Part shown: positions 1 through 9,158 of the stretch, piece after piece
How positions within the stretch are numbered: the stretch's first letter is position 1
Layout of the letters: each line of letters opens with the position of its first letter
From: Halioglobus sp.
Lineage (GTDB): Bacteria; Pseudomonadota; Gammaproteobacteria; Pseudomonadales; Halieaceae
Length of the DNA: 36,832 bases
NCBI GenBank assembly: GCA_013214285.1
Contig: JABSPW010000016.1
Coordinates: 1-36,832 of the forward strand
Direction of reading: 5' to 3'
Translations under genes and position numbers: made by a program
Notes under the pieces: generated by a model
Seen by the model: only the letters and a program-made list of their open reading frames with translations
What the model was told of the DNA's origin: nothing
Database searches by the model: none

Positions 1-273
<273 letters not shown>

Positions 274-322
274 TTACCTGTTAATCTGTTTTTTTACCGT
301 GAGAACTGTTGGTGCCGTGGAC

Positions 323-613
323 TTATTCCACCACCGCAAAAATTTCGCTCTCACCCATAATGATCAGCTCTTCACCATCGACTTCGATGGTGTTACTGCC
401 TGCGTACTGGCCGAATACAACCCTGTCACCAATGTTTATCGCCAAGGCACGCAAGTCACCGTTATCAAGTACCTTGCCGTCACCCACCGCGACCACTTCG
501 CCCTGGTTGGGCTTCTCTTTAGCAGACCCTGGCAGCACAATACCCCCTGCCGAGGTTTCCTCTTCTTCCTGACGACGAACGACCACCCGGTCGTACAGCG
601 GACGGATTTTCAT
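323..613 (-). CDS. groES: GroES co-chaperonin (10 kDa)
   Basis: GroES is the heptameric lid of the GroEL cage. The product is 96 residues, the normal length, beginning [14 protein letters not shown] and including the mobile loop [19 protein letters not shown] and the family motif [12 protein letters not shown] chose the ATG at 613 because GGAGAG sits eight bases before it. A GTG three codons earlier would extend the protein, but that start would lie directly against the ribosome site. It is first in the groESL operon. The promoter and CIRCE operator are about 95-145 bases upstream, leaving a leader of roughly 110 bases. Confidence 0.98.
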   Translation of the reverse strand: MKIRPLYDRVVVRRQEEEETSAGGIVLPGSAKEKPNQGEVVAVGDGKVLDNGDLRALAINIGDRVVFGQYAGSNTIEVDGEELIIMGESEIFAVVE

Positions 614-706
614 GTGTATCACTCTCCAAAATAGCGTTATGTTGTCGTTTGAACCCCGTAGGGGTTCCCGGTTAATGAGGGCGCTGACCGGGATTTCAAG
701 CTCCGG

Positions 707-733
707 TTAGCACTCCATTTAAGAGAGTGCTAA
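707..733. promoter_or_regulatory. CIRCE operator (HrcA binding site)
   Basis: A perfect CIRCE element is visible: TTAGCACTC at 707-715, a nine-base spacer, and GAGTGCTAA at 725-733. This is the consensus with no mismatch. It directly abuts the -10 box of the groES promoter on the minus strand, the classical position for HrcA repression. The repressor gene itself is in this window (hrcA, 22886-23920). I found no second copy of either arm elsewhere in the window. Confidence 0.97.
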
Positions 734-760
734 TTTTAGTCAGGAAACGGCGCGAGTCAA
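733..760 (-). promoter_or_regulatory. Sigma70-like promoter of groESL
   Basis: On the minus strand TTGACT (755-760) and TAAAAT (733-738) are separated by 16 bases. The -10 box shares its last base with the start of CIRCE, so HrcA bound there would cover the transcription start. No sigma32-like CTTGAAA / CCCCAT pair was seen here, so heat control of groESL probably works mainly by relief of HrcA repression. Confidence 0.75.
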
Positions 761-822
761 GACACTTTCTAGGGGCGCAAAGGCGCACCCGCTGGAAAAA
801 TTATTCCTTATTTTTCAATATA

Positions 823-1248
823 TTATGGAACATCATCATCATCTAGCCGGCGAAAGTCCCCCTCGATCGTCTCGTGCTCCGCTGCCTGCCGCTCCCGCAA
901 CACGGGCCTCGACTGAGGCCCCTGAACGGCGCGCAGCAGGCGTCGCCGCAGCGGGCCGATCATGACAATGAGGGCGGCAACGTCCGAGATCATCCCTGGA
1001 AAAATCAGCAATAGGCCGGCCAACCCCATGGACATATCATCAATAAGCAGCTGTGGCCCCAAAATGCGGCCATCCTGGGCTTGCCGCAGATGCTCGAACA
1101 TACCCCGTCCTTGCCGTTGCAGTATGAGCAGACCCAAAAACACGGTGACCACCACGTAGGCCATGGCCGTGAGCGCGCTAGTGTGAATACCCAACTCAAT
1201 GAGGGTGAAAAGTTCCAGCCAGGGCAGGAGCAACAGGGCAAAACGCAT
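823..1248 (-). CDS. fxsA: FxsA family inner-membrane protein
   Basis: FxsA is a small cytoplasmic-membrane protein. In E. coli its overproduction relieves the exclusion of phage T7 by the F plasmid; its normal job is not settled. The 141-residue protein starts MRFALLLLPWLELFTLIELG, with a first membrane segment including the family's E-L-FTLIE stretch. A second segment (TAMAYVVVTVFLGLLIL) and a third (MGLAGLLLIFPGMISDVAALIVMIGPLRR) follow, then an acidic hydrophilic tail. The ATG at 1248 was preferred over an upstream start that would add 16 non-conserved residues. As in E. coli, fxsA lies beside groESL. It is transcribed toward groES on the same strand, about 60 bases before the groES promoter. 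Confidence 0.93.
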   Translation of the reverse strand: MRFALLLLPWLELFTLIELGIHTSALTAMAYVVVTVFLGLLILQRQGRGMFEHLRQAQDGRILGPQLLIDDMSMGLAGLLLIFPGMISDVAALIVMIGPLRRRLLRAVQGPQSRPVLRERQAAEHETIEGDFRRLDDDDVP

Positions 1249-1354
1249 GGCAGCAGTCTCCGCTATACAATGCTCATAGACAGGGGCGGGTTTCACCGTC
1301 TCTCCTGGAAATTACTGGAGTGCAAGAGAGGCGGCAGACCGCAGGTACCGGATT

Positions 1355-1669
1355 ATGGCGAACTTCGAACCGGATATAAATCACCGCATCTGGCAGATAG
1401 TGGCCACCATACCCCAGGGCAAAGTAGCCACCTACGGAAGCGTTGCAGAAAAAGCTGGCATGGGTCGGGCCGCTCGCCGCATCGGACACGCGCTGCGAGA
1501 CCTCCCTCTGGACACACGCATTCCCTGGCACCGTGTGGTCAATGCACAGGGCAGGATCGCTCTACCAGCGGGCTCCTCAAGGCATCAGGCGCAACGGCAG
1601 CGACTCGAAAAAGAGGGTATTTCGTTTGGCCGACACGAGAGAATAGACCTGAAACAATTCGGCTGGTAG
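1355..1669 (+). CDS. Alkyltransferase-like protein (ATL, MGMT fold)
   Basis: ATL proteins bind O6-alkylguanine in DNA without repairing it and hand the lesion to nucleotide excision repair. The 104-residue protein matches the DNA-binding domain of MGMT/Ogt: IPQGKVATYGSVAEKAGMGRAARRIG is the helix-turn-helix with the arginine finger. The active-site motif PCHR of the true methyltransferase reads PWHR at residues 57-60, so cysteine is replaced by tryptophan exactly as in E. coli YbaZ. The protein therefore cannot accept an alkyl group. It is divergent from fxsA (106-base spacer) and its stop lies five bases from the convergent glycosyltransferase. Another alkylation repair gene, tag, lies 7 kb away. 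Confidence 0.92.
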   Translation: MANFEPDINHRIWQIVATIPQGKVATYGSVAEKAGMGRAARRIGHALRDLPLDTRIPWHRVVNAQGRIALPAGSSRHQAQRQRLEKEGISFGRHERIDLKQFGW

Positions 1670-1674
1670 CGCAG

Positions 1675-2571
1675 TCACTGCTGGCGCGCCTTGCGATGGA
1701 TCTTTGAGGCGTCGTTTGGCAGATGACCCATATACATGAAAGTCTTTTTGGTAATGATATCGTCGTGCCCGCGAATCTCCTCATACTGCTTACGATATTT
1801 CGCCAAGCTGGCATCACGTTCTTCCCTACTGACATTTGTGGTGGTCCCACCGTGCAGCTGATGGAAACAGCCCTCACCAATTAATTGGGTCGCCGTGACG
1901 CCCGGCGCATCCACCGCGCGGTTGAATATATCGAGATTGATGAACCCTCCTCCAGGAAAATCAAAGCGTTCATCGGCACCGCCCTGTTGCTCAAAAAGCG
2001 CTCGCCGCATGAACAGACAGTTCGACTCAAACATGCGATTGAGCCAATTGATATTCTCCGGGCCAGAACGCAGAGGCGATCCGATCTCAAACAATCGGTA
2101 ACCGTCTTCAGGCCAGTTGATGCCTGCAAGCAACTGGTCTTCTGCAGCCTGGTCATACCCCTCGGCAATGGTTTCATTTTGCGAACCCGGCCCGAGCCAG
2201 AAATACCGCGTTGCCACAACCGGGTCATCGAAGGCGGCATAGCAGGCAAGTGCCATGCGGAACACGCCAGGCGTCAGAATATGGGCGCCATCAATCATCA
2301 GACAAATGATATCCCCTCGGGCCCGCTCCAGCGCGATATTGATCGCGCGGACGGGCGAGGGCGGCGCATCCTGCAGCTGAATTAGCCTGACCGGCGTATC
2401 GATCTGCGCCCAGGTCGCAGGGTCGAGTGGCCTGGGCGAACCGTTATCCACCAAGATGACCTCGTATTCGAGGTCACGCCCCCCTTGCTGATACGGGCGT
2501 GACAACCCCTGCAAGGTACGAGGCACCTCGCGTGACATATCATAGGATATAAGAAGAACTGATAGTTTCAT
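1675..2571 (-). CDS. Glycosyltransferase family 2-like protein (second of a tandem pair)
   Basis: This is a 298-residue soluble protein with a GT-A type N-terminus: LSVLLISYDMSREVPRTL is the first nucleotide-binding strand, and VILVDNGS (39-46) is the second with its conserved Asp. The usual DxD metal site is replaced by D94-G95-A96 in CLMIDGAH. The second half holds FDFPGGGFINLDIFNRA and GEGCFHQLHGG, both shared with the neighbouring paralogue. There is no signal peptide or membrane segment. The donor and acceptor sugars cannot be read from the sequence. The start at 2571 matches the paralogue's N-terminus; an upstream start would add 22 residues overlapping the previous gene. It follows its paralogue by 22 bases and probably shares its transcript. 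The protein is clearly GT2-like, but activity is uncertain. Confidence 0.85.
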   Translation of the reverse strand: MKLSVLLISYDMSREVPRTLQGLSRPYQQGGRDLEYEVILVDNGSPRPLDPATWAQIDTPVRLIQLQDAPPSPVRAINIALERARGDIICLMIDGAHILTPGVFRMALACYAAFDDPVVATRYFWLGPGSQNETIAEGYDQAAEDQLLAGINWPEDGYRLFEIGSPLRSGPENINWLNRMFESNCLFMRRALFEQQGGADERFDFPGGGFINLDIFNRAVDAPGVTATQLIGEGCFHQLHGGTTTNVSREERDASLAKYRKQYEEIRGHDDIITKKTFMYMGHLPNDASKIHRKARQQ

Positions 2572-2593
2572 TTTATATTCCGGATTAGCCCTG

Positions 2594-3520
2594 TTACAAA
2601 ATCGGGTTGCCTGCCAACCGCGCGCGTCGCTTCTCAACCGCAGATATATTTGATTGCCTCGTAGGCATATGCCCCATGTAGATAAACGACGCCTTCGACA
2701 TCACATCCCTGTGGCCGCGAATCAGTTCATACTGCCGGCGATACCGCTCCAATTGCTGTTCACGCTCCTCACCAGCCTTGTTCGTCGTAATACCACCGTG
2801 CAGCTGGTGAAAGCTACCCTCCCCTATGATTTGCACCGGTGTGACACCCGCTGCCTCCACTGCGCGCTTAAATATATCCAGATTGAGAAACCCTCCGCCG
2901 GGAAAATCGAAACGCTCTTCAGCTCCGCCTTGTTCCATGAACAGGGCGCGGGGCATGAACAGACAATTTGCTTCAGCCATACGATTGAACCACGTCATCC
3001 GGTTCGCACCGGAGCGAAGGGGTGTACCGATTTCGAACAGGCGATAGCCTTCACCAGGCCACTCGATCCGTTCAAGCAATGCGTCCTCCATGGCCTTATC
3101 ATAGCCACTGAGCACAGTGGCGGTTTGCTCGCCTATGCCAAGATAAAAATACCTGATGGCGACTACGGCCCGATCAAACGCTTGCTGCGCCGAAAGCGCC
3201 ATTTTGAATACGCCAGGCGTCAACAGATGCGCTCCATCAATCATGAGGCATACGATCTCGCCCCGCGCCGCCTGCAGGCCTCGATTAATCGCACACGCGG
3301 GTGATGGCGGCGCATTCTCCATCTGTATGTGCCGCACAGGTACGTCCAGGTCGGCCCAAACCGATGCATCCAATGGTTCAGGCGAGCCGTTATCCACCAA
3401 CATAACCTCGTACTCGAGATCACGGGCACCGAGCTGGTACTTCCGCGACAGGGATCGCAGGGTTCGAGGGATCTCCCGCGCCATGTCATAGGCAATCAGA
3501 ATCACAGATAACCGCATCAA
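2594..3520 (-). CDS. Glycosyltransferase family 2-like protein (first of a tandem pair)
   Basis: This 308-residue protein aligns along its full length with the next gene downstream; by eye well over half the positions are identical, so the pair is a tandem duplication. The GT-A core is LSVILIAYDMAREIPRTL, then MLVDNGS. As in its partner, the expected DxD reads D95-G96-A97 (MIDGAH). Both end with a FxYMGHxP motif, followed here by a basic tail (VEKRRARLAG). A start one codon later (MRLS) is equally possible. It is first in the two-gene unit, with a 275-base spacer to the divergent sensor kinase. A role in making a surface polysaccharide is a guess from the family only. Confidence 0.85.
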   Translation of the reverse strand: MMRLSVILIAYDMAREIPRTLRSLSRKYQLGARDLEYEVMLVDNGSPEPLDASVWADLDVPVRHIQMENAPPSPACAINRGLQAARGEIVCLMIDGAHLLTPGVFKMALSAQQAFDRAVVAIRYFYLGIGEQTATVLSGYDKAMEDALLERIEWPGEGYRLFEIGTPLRSGANRMTWFNRMAEANCLFMPRALFMEQGGAEERFDFPGGGFLNLDIFKRAVEAAGVTPVQIIGEGSFHQLHGGITTNKAGEEREQQLERYRRQYELIRGHRDVMSKASFIYMGHMPTRQSNISAVEKRRARLAGNPIL

Positions 3521-3795
3521 ACCCCCTTTCCAGCAGCGCTGCCGGCCACAGCGTGATGCCTGTCAAAATATCTTACAAAAAGTGATGAAAATGCTTGAGT
3601 GCAGCGGAGATAACACATATAAAAAATCGCTATAACGTTGCAAAGTCACGGCATTCCACTGTGATAGGGGACATTTTGACCAATCTATCTGCTTTCCCTG
3701 TACCACGCCAGCGAGTTAGAGTTATGTTGCTGAATTATAAACAGAAAAGCGAACGGCATCCTATAACGCAGTAAATGCTTCTTGGTTGAGGGGCG

Positions 3796-6700
3796 ATGGG
3801 CATTTTCACATTCATACATACTCGATGTTATCTGTTGCTTTTAGCATCTTTGTGCACGCTGACGTTCAAAGCGACAGCTATGGACATGCCAGCCGGTAAT
3901 TTAGACCTGCATCGTGAGCCCATCTCCGAACAATTGACGCAGCAATCTGTCAGTCAAACGTTCCAAGATTCGCGCGGCACACTGTGGTTTGTCTCCCAGG
4001 AAGGCCTGAACAAATACAACGGCCATGATTTAGAGAACTTTAAATACTCACCGTCCGAGCCGGGCTCTCTCCCGGCCAATCTTGTTACCCAGATTGTCGA
4101 GGATACCCTAGGCGTCATCTGGATTTCCACATTTGGGGGGGGCCTTGCGCGGTATAGCCCGATATCAAACAGCTTCATTGCTATTGATGCCAACCCCAAT
4201 AACATCAATACCCCCTACTCGAATGACATTTACTCTCTGTTCGTCGATAAAGATGGCGCCCTGTGGATAGGGTATAAGAATGGTTTCAGTCGCTTTGACG
4301 TCACAAGTACCACATTCCATCACTATATTTCTGGTTCGGACAACGTCCCGTATGTCGGGGAGGTGACCGCGTTTACACAAACACCCGATGGAGTCATATG
4401 GATTGCCACGGAAAGCGCCGGGCTCGTTGAATTCAACAGCGCAACAGGCCAAATCAAGCCCTATAGCCATGTGCCTGGACGCCGCAACAGTATAGCCTCA
4501 GGGACACTATCGCGCGTGATCACGGATAAATCTGGCAAGGTCTGGATCGCCTCTGAAAACTCCGGAGTGAGCCGCTACAATCCCCAGACGGGACTTTTTT
4601 CAAACTTCACTCATGTCGAGACTGATACGGCCTCTCTGTCATCTAATCAAACATCGGACATCTACGAGGATTCTCAGGGAGACATCTGGATCGCAACAAA
4701 CGAGGGCCTGAACCTATTTGATCCTCGCACCGAGAGTTTCACAAGATTCGGCACTCACAATACCAATATGCCTAGTGACGCTGTAATTAGCGTTTACCAA
4801 ACAAAAGAAGATAAATATTGGATAGGGACCCGCTCTAGCTTGGCGTCTGGCATGCGAACGCACTTTCAAAAATTTGATCATGCACAGAATAACTTGTCGA
4901 ATAATGCTGTGAACGCATTCGCAGAGACACGAGATGGGTCACTGTGGGTGGGTACCGATGACGGATTAAACCGGCTCCTACCTGGAAAGACTGAGTTCGA
5001 CTGGATTAACGAGTCGACTTATCTCGCCATATCCAGCGCGACCGTGATGAGTCTTTTTACCGACGGTGACGCGCTCTGGGTCGGCACCTACAACAATGGC
5101 CTAAACCGCATAGACCTGCGAAACAACACCGTAAAAATGTTTCACCACAATGCACTCGATAGCAGTACCGTAGGCGCTAATGGCATCACGTCAATTTTGA
5201 GACTACGCTCCGGTGAACTGCTGATCGGCACGTATGGTGGTGGCCTGAGCCTATACGACGAGAGCACTGACAGCTTTCTCAACCTCACAAGCGAACTGGA
5301 TGACCCCACATCCCTGAGCAGTGATTTAGTCCTGGCGCTATACGAGGACTCAAATGGCATGGTTTGGGTGGGTACCGAGTACGGATTGAACAGGTTCCAT
5401 CCCGCCACTAGAACATTCGATCGTTATCTGCACGACCGCACTAACGCGACTAGCGTGTCCAGTAAAATTGTCTGGAGTTTCTACGAGGACTCTCTGGGAG
5501 ACCTTTGGATTGGCACGCTTGGCGGCGGCCTGAACAAGTGGGCCAGCGAGGATCGACTTGAGTCTAAAGGAAACTTTGTCCATATCTCAGAGACTGTTTC
5601 ATTACCCAGCTCAAATATTTACGGGATACAAGGCGACAATAATGGACGCCTGTGGCTCTCCCATAGCAAGGGCATCACTGGATTAGATCCGATAACCTTA
5701 GCCTCTTATCAATATGGCGTCCGAGACGGTCTACAAGGTTCCGAATTTAATCTAGGCGCATCGTATAAATCACGTGACGGTGTCATCTATTTTGGCGGAA
5801 TAAGGGGTTTTAACGCAATTAATCCTGACTTGATGTCCAGCGAACGGATTCCCCCTCAAGTGTCGATCTCTGAAATTAGAGTCATGGACCAGCGAAAGGA
5901 GTTCGATTTTCCATATAATAAGTTAAAGGAAATCCCTCTAACATACCAAGATCGAATGTTATCTGTAGAGTTTTTCGCAGCCGATTACTCAAATCCTGCA
6001 CTTCTGACGTACGCATATAAACTGGAGGGTATCAACCCCGACTGGATCATCTCACCTGATGCCAGAGTGGCGTCATTCACCACGCTGCCACCAGGAAAAT
6101 ACAATCTAAAGCTGGCTGCGGCCACACCAGATGGGACCTGGAATTGGAATGGACTTGAAATACCCATCGTCGTTGCACCACCCCCCTGGTTGAGCCCAGC
6201 CGCTTACGCGGTCTACATTATTTTTTCCGCTATTTTTATTGCTTTTTACTTTTATCGGCAAGCGCAGGTCGCCCGTATTTCCCAGGAACGACAGCGATTG
6301 CTAGAACAGCGGGTTGAGGAACGCACGCGTGATCTACAAAACGCGAGAAAACAAGCCGAAAATGCTACGAAAGCCAAATCTGAATTTCTCGCTACCATGA
6401 GTCATGAGATTCGAACGCCGATGCACGGCATAATCGGCATGACAGAACTGCTGCTGCATACGAAATTGACTGGAGAACAGCAGCAATTTGCCGACGCCGC
6501 GCACAAGAGCGGAGAATCATTACTTAAGCTCATCAACGAGATTTTGGACTACTCGAAAGCCGAAGCGTCTAAAGTAGAACTGGAGCAAATAAGGTTCAAC
6601 CTTACCGAATTAATTGATGAGATCTGTTATCTTCAGGGTGAGCCAGCAAGCAGAAAAGGCCTCACGCTCAACAATATTTGTCACCCTAAAACACCGAAGG

Positions 6701-8304
6701 CTCTAGTCGGCGATCCCACCAAGATCCGTCAGGTCGTTATGAACCTGGTAAGTAATGCGATTAAGTTTACCGATGGAGGAGATATTAATATCAGAGTTGA
6801 GACCAAATTCAGTACATCCAGCCCGGAAAAGGCATTGGTACATATCTGCGTCGAAGATAGCGGTATCGGAATGGACGCTGAGACACAGCACCGGGTATTT
6901 GAACCCTTCACACAAGCTGATAGCAGTACGACGCGCGAGTACGGAGGCACAGGTCTCGGCCTCAGCATCTCTCGCCACTATATCGACGTAATGGGTGGCG
7001 ATATCGCGATCCAATCAGTGGTCGGAGCGGGTACAAAAATTACGGTATCTCTGCCGCTTGCAATTGATCAGGAGGCAGAGACTGAGGATGAAGTAGAAGC
7101 ACAGAATTTGGGGCATTACTCGGCAAAAATAGCCACCAGTAACCTTGCCACCTATCAAATGGTCGCCAGCCACCTTTCCAGGATCGGCATCCCTTCTTCA
7201 GCTTTGAAAGAACCTGATTGCAATCAGAAGACCGACTGGAAGCGGAGTATTGTCGTCATTGATTACGACAGGAACTCCCTGTCTGATAAGACTATAGCGA
7301 CACTTAGCGCCACAAAAGCGCCACTGAAAATTGTATTGACACCCCTTACTGGGGAGCAGCCATCGTACAAATTTTTAGACTGGAAAAATTTGTCAAAGCC
7401 GGTCACATCTCATTCCATTACCGAGTTATTTTCCAAAGCGCTGGCGGTTCAAAATGGAATCGACGCCCCAAACCTCGCTGACAACAAACATACTACGGGC
7501 ATAAGACACCAGATTCTCATCGCCGAGGATGTGAAGACCAACCAACAAATAGTCGCGGAAATGATCAGACTGCTCGGGCACGATGCACACCTTGCTGAGA
7601 ACGGACAAGCCGCGATCGATCAGTTTAAGAAAGGCGACTACTCGCTTATCTTCATGGACTGCCGAATGCCCGTGATGGATGGCTACGATGCCACAGAGAA
7701 AATACGCGAGATTGAAGAGGCCACCGGTCGAGAACATACACCCGTCATCGCACTCACAGCGGGCTCCGATAAGCACGACCGCGACCGGTGTTACGCAGCC
7801 GGAATGAACGGGTATATCGCCAAACCCTTCTCGATATCCGATATACGAGAGTCAATTGAGAAGTACGTCAAAACTGCAGACCATGTCAACACCAATTTGA
7901 CAGGCGAAAGACCTGGTCTCACAGAATTGACAAGTAGCGAATATTCCATCGCATCCAGCGTGCTCGATTTGTCTGCTATCGAGAGCATTAGAGACGTCGA
8001 GCGACAAACTGGCAGAAAGCTACTACCTTCCATCCTGGAGGGATACACACACCAAATGGACGAAAAGATTCAGGAAATTCAACAATATGCGGTTGCATCA
8101 GATTTTGACGCACTGTATCGAACAGCACATGCGATTAAGTCAATGAGTGCCAGTATCGGTGCAGAGAAGGTGAAAACATTAGGTGCTTTCATAGAAAAAC
8201 AAGCTAAAGAAAACAACCTTCGTGACCTGAAAGACTCCATACCCGCTCTAGTAAACGCCTATATAGAATCTGTTGACGAGCTCGATATCGTCATTACGAG
8301 TTAA
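3796..8304 (+). CDS. Hybrid sensor histidine kinase with double-propeller sensor, receiver and HPt domains
   Basis: This is a 1502-residue membrane sensor. Residues 1-28 look like a signal peptide. About 40-690 hold repeated two-component-regulator propeller units (pattern DxxGxxWIGTxxGGLxRY), enough for two propellers. About 715-785 is a Y_Y_Y domain ([19 protein letters not shown]) and 801-821 a membrane helix, followed by a coiled coil. The kinase core has phospho-acceptor His870 in MSHEIRTP, N-box [11 protein letters not shown]1 EDSGIGMD and G2 GGTGLGLS. About 1110-1220 looks like a decayed receiver. The receiver at 1235-1355 has Asp1288 in [11 protein letters not shown]. The HPt domain has His1445 in HAIKSMSAS. 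All relay parts are present, but no DNA-binding domain and no adjacent response regulator. GAGG lies just before the ATG. The ligand is unknown; related propeller sensors often detect oligosaccharides. Confidence 0.95.
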   Translation: MGIFTFIHTRCYLLLLASLCTLTFKATAMDMPAGNLDLHREPISEQLTQQSVSQTFQDSRGTLWFVSQEGLNKYNGHDLENFKYSPSEPGSLPANLVTQIVEDTLGVIWISTFGGGLARYSPISNSFIAIDANPNNINTPYSNDIYSLFVDKDGALWIGYKNGFSRFDVTSTTFHHYISGSDNVPYVGEVTAFTQTPDGVIWIATESAGLVEFNSATGQIKPYSHVPGRRNSIASGTLSRVITDKSGKVWIASENSGVSRYNPQTGLFSNFTHVETDTASLSSNQTSDIYEDSQGDIWIATNEGLNLFDPRTESFTRFGTHNTNMPSDAVISVYQTKEDKYWIGTRSSLASGMRTHFQKFDHAQNNLSNNAVNAFAETRDGSLWVGTDDGLNRLLPGKTEFDWINESTYLAISSATVMSLFTDGDALWVGTYNNGLNRIDLRNNTVKMFHHNALDSSTVGANGITSILRLRSGELLIGTYGGGLSLYDESTDSFLNLTSELDDPTSLSSDLVLALYEDSNGMVWVGTEYGLNRFHPATRTFDRYLHDRTNATSVSSKIVWSFYEDSLGDLWIGTLGGGLNKWASEDRLESKGNFVHISETVSLPSSNIYGIQGDNNGRLWLSHSKGITGLDPITLASYQYGVRDGLQGSEFNLGASYKSRDGVIYFGGIRGFNAINPDLMSSERIPPQVSISEIRVMDQRKEFDFPYNKLKEIPLTYQDRMLSVEFFAADYSNPALLTYAYKLEGINPDWIISPDARVASFTTLPPGKYNLKLAAATPDGTWNWNGLEIPIVVAPPPWLSPAAYAVYIIFSAIFIAFYFYRQAQVARISQERQRLLEQRVEERTRDLQNARKQAENATKAKSEFLATMSHEIRTPMHGIIGMTELLLHTKLTGEQQQFADAAHKSGESLLKLINEILDYSKAEASKVELEQIRFNLTELIDEICYLQGEPASRKGLTLNNICHPKTPKALVGDPTKIRQVVMNLVSNAIKFTDGGDINIRVETKFSTSSPEKALVHICVEDSGIGMDAETQHRVFEPFTQADSSTTREYGGTGLGLSISRHYIDVMGGDIAIQSVVGAGTKITVSLPLAIDQEAETEDEVEAQNLGHYSAKIATSNLATYQMVASHLSRIGIPSSALKEPDCNQKTDWKRSIVVIDYDRNSLSDKTIATLSATKAPLKIVLTPLTGEQPSYKFLDWKNLSKPVTSHSITELFSKALAVQNGIDAPNLADNKHTTGIRHQILIAEDVKTNQQIVAEMIRLLGHDAHLAENGQAAIDQFKKGDYSLIFMDCRMPVMDGYDATEKIREIEEATGREHTPVIALTAGSDKHDRDRCYAAGMNGYIAKPFSISDIRESIEKYVKTADHVNTNLTGERPGLTELTSSEYSIASSVLDLSAIESIRDVERQTGRKLLPSILEGYTHQMDEKIQEIQQYAVASDFDALYRTAHAIKSMSASIGAEKVKTLGAFIEKQAKENNLRDLKDSIPALVNAYIESVDELDIVITS

Positions 8305-8564
8305 AGTTTCCACTCTTTTCCGGTGGCCTCGGCAGACAACAGAACCCGCAGCTGGGCATCCCTCCCCAACGCATTGTGCCGATGTGGCCTGTTAAGGGTA
8401 AGACATCCAACGAGGCCATTGCGTGAATAAAGAATGGGTTAAGTCACTGAGCATAAACAAGGGTAAATACGTAACTAGTGTGGCACAGGCAAAGGGCGTC
8501 CACCAGCAACAGTAGACAGCCATGGCACTGCGCAGCATACTTGCCCCCCAAGGAGACGTATTCA

Positions 8565-9137
8565 ATGGTGAACCGGTGTGCCTGGTGCGGAAACGACCCA
8601 CTTTATGTCGCCTACCATGATGACGAATGGGGCGTGCCTGTTCGCGACGATGCAACCCTGTTCGAGTTCCTGCTGCTCGAGGGGGCGCAGGCGGGTCTTT
8701 CGTGGCTGACAGTACTGCGCAAGCGCGAAGGATATCGCAAGGCATTCAGCAACTTCGACGCACAAAAAATCGCGCGATACAGCGACGCAAAACTGGAAAA
8801 ACTACTGCAGAATCCGCTCATCATCCGCAATCGACTCAAAGTCTACGGTGCTCGCCAGAATGCCCGCGCCTTTCTTGCCGTGCAGGAAGCGTTTGGGAGT
8901 TTTTCAGCATACATCTGGAATTTTGTCGATGGCCAACCCATTCAGAACCGATGGCAAACAATAGGCGAGGTACCCACCACCAGCACCATCTCCGACCGCC
9001 TCAGCAAGGACATGAAACGCCGCGGATTCTCCTTCGTTGGCTCCACTATTCTTTATGCACACATGCAAGCCACTGGCATGGTTAACGATCATACTATGGA
9101 CTGCTTCCGCCACAAGGACTGCGCCAACATAACCTGA
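8565..9137 (+). CDS. tag: DNA-3-methyladenine glycosylase I
   Basis: Tag removes 3-methyladenine from alkylated DNA. The 190-residue protein has the family's zinc-snap pattern: an N-terminal Cys and His (VNRCAWCGNDPLYVAYHDDEWG) and a C-terminal His and Cys (NDHTMDCFRHKDC). The conserved core reads LLEGAQAGLSWLTVLRKREGYRKAF, with the base-binding glutamate in LLLEG. The ATG at 8565 was chosen because AAGGAG lies nine bases upstream and homologues start here; a longer reading adds 29 unrelated residues. It opens a four-gene plus-strand run (tag, MATE, TetR, tesB) with short gaps. The 260-base spacer before it, after the sensor kinase, shows no gene I can support. Confidence 0.96.
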   Translation: MVNRCAWCGNDPLYVAYHDDEWGVPVRDDATLFEFLLLEGAQAGLSWLTVLRKREGYRKAFSNFDAQKIARYSDAKLEKLLQNPLIIRNRLKVYGARQNARAFLAVQEAFGSFSAYIWNFVDGQPIQNRWQTIGEVPTTSTISDRLSKDMKRRGFSFVGSTILYAHMQATGMVNDHTMDCFRHKDCANIT

Positions 9138-9158
9138 GCCACCCCTCGCCTGCATTCG

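Noticed and set aside
1885..2385. Plus-strand frame antisense to the second glycosyltransferase gene
   Set aside because: The minus-strand protein has a conserved paralogue next door, so the opposite frame is a shadow.
3661..3700. TTGACC upstream of the sensor kinase as a promoter
   Set aside because: The expected -10 position reads TACCAC-like sequence; not convincing.
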